Part shown: piece after piece, positions 4,872-5,020 of the stretch
How the letters are laid out: each line of letters begins with the position of its first letter
Numbering within the stretch: the stretch's first letter is position 1
Source: Methanocella_A sp035319305
GTDB lineage: Archaea; Halobacteriota; Methanocellia; Methanocellales; Methanocellaceae
DNA length: 5,020 nucleotides
Assembly (NCBI GenBank): GCA_035319305.1
Contig: DATHCY010000175.1
Coordinates: 1 to 5,020 of the forward strand
Direction: 5' to 3'
Translations under genes and position numbers: made by a program
The notes under the pieces: model-generated
The model's input: the letters and a program-made list of their open reading frames with translations, nothing else
Told to the model about the DNA's origin: nothing
The model's database searches: none

Positions 4872-5020
4872 TCTTAAATATTATCCCCTTCCCTTGAATC
4901 GTCTCGATGGTGCCTTCGATTTGTTCTACGAGGGTGTTGACTAGTTGTAGTCCTAGGGAGGTGGTGTTGTGGAAGTCGATGGTTGGGGGGAGTCCTGTTC
5001 CGTTGTCGCTGACTATGAGG
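4831..5020 (-). CDS. Sensor histidine kinase, C-terminal part of the ATPase domain (partial)
   Basis: Only the last 62 codons are in the window; the gene continues beyond 5020. The frame (first full codon 5019-5017) reads LIVSDNGTGLPP, then the SLGLQLVNTLVEQ stretch, then GTIE and GIIFKISFKE. DNGTGLP is the G1 box and SLGLQLV the G2-like box of a HATPase_c domain, and the closing strand GKGIIFKISF is typical of the fold's end. The style (LGLQLVNTLVEQ with GTIE) is that of HisKA_2-type kinases common in methanogenic archaea and many bacteria. Its likely job is to autophosphorylate on histidine and pass the phosphate to D53 of the regulator encoded next. Its sensory domains are out of view. The last five residues (YPLKR) come from the second copy of a 23-bp tandem duplication; with one copy the frame would end in DSIEK with a TAA at 4808-4810. 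Confidence 0.9.
   Translation of the reverse strand, partial: LIVSDNGTGLPPTIDFHNTTSLGLQLVNTLVEQIEGTIETIQGKGIIFKISFKEIVNYPLKR

Overview
The window looks archaeal and most like a methanogenic euryarchaeon of the Methanomicrobia, with Methanocellales the best guess. Three things support this: a multi-OB-fold RPA-type single-stranded-DNA-binding protein, a histidine kinase and REC-PAS-GAF response regulator of the kind abundant in these methanogens, and weak or absent Shine-Dalgarno sites with TATA-like boxes just upstream of several starts. The order-level assignment is inference from protein style and was not tested by any search.

Layout, left to right. Positions 1-257 are non-coding, with degenerate GTG-centred repeats (8-72, fading to about 99) and then a likely promoter for an RPA-like protein with three tandem OB folds (258-1379, +). 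A convergent gap (1380-1536) carries a GC-rich two-tier hairpin that probably ends transcription of the next gene, a predicted secreted lipoprotein on the minus strand (1537-2247). An AT-rich divergent promoter region separates this from a GNAT acetyltransferase (2364-2819, +). The acetyltransferase is followed by a hairpin plus T-run that resembles IS200/IS605-type right-end hairpins. Next is a small multi-pass membrane protein of unknown function (2918-3373, +), which converges on a minus-strand two-component pair. In transcription order the pair is a sensor histidine kinase, of which only the last 62 codons are in the window (4831 to beyond 5020), and a REC-PAS-GAF response regulator (3508-4797).

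How the genes relate. Only the kinase and response regulator form a clear functional unit (same strand, 33 nt apart, cognate domain types). The RPA-like protein acts in replication and repair. The lipoprotein, GNAT and membrane protein look like independent single-gene transcription units.

No defence, CRISPR or complete mobile system is visible. The most interesting signals are small-scale. A perfect 23-bp head-to-tail duplication has re-framed the end of the kinase gene. Several other short tandem duplications lie nearby, one of them over the lipoprotein stop codon. Two hairpins of the same architecture flank the lipoprotein-GNAT pair.
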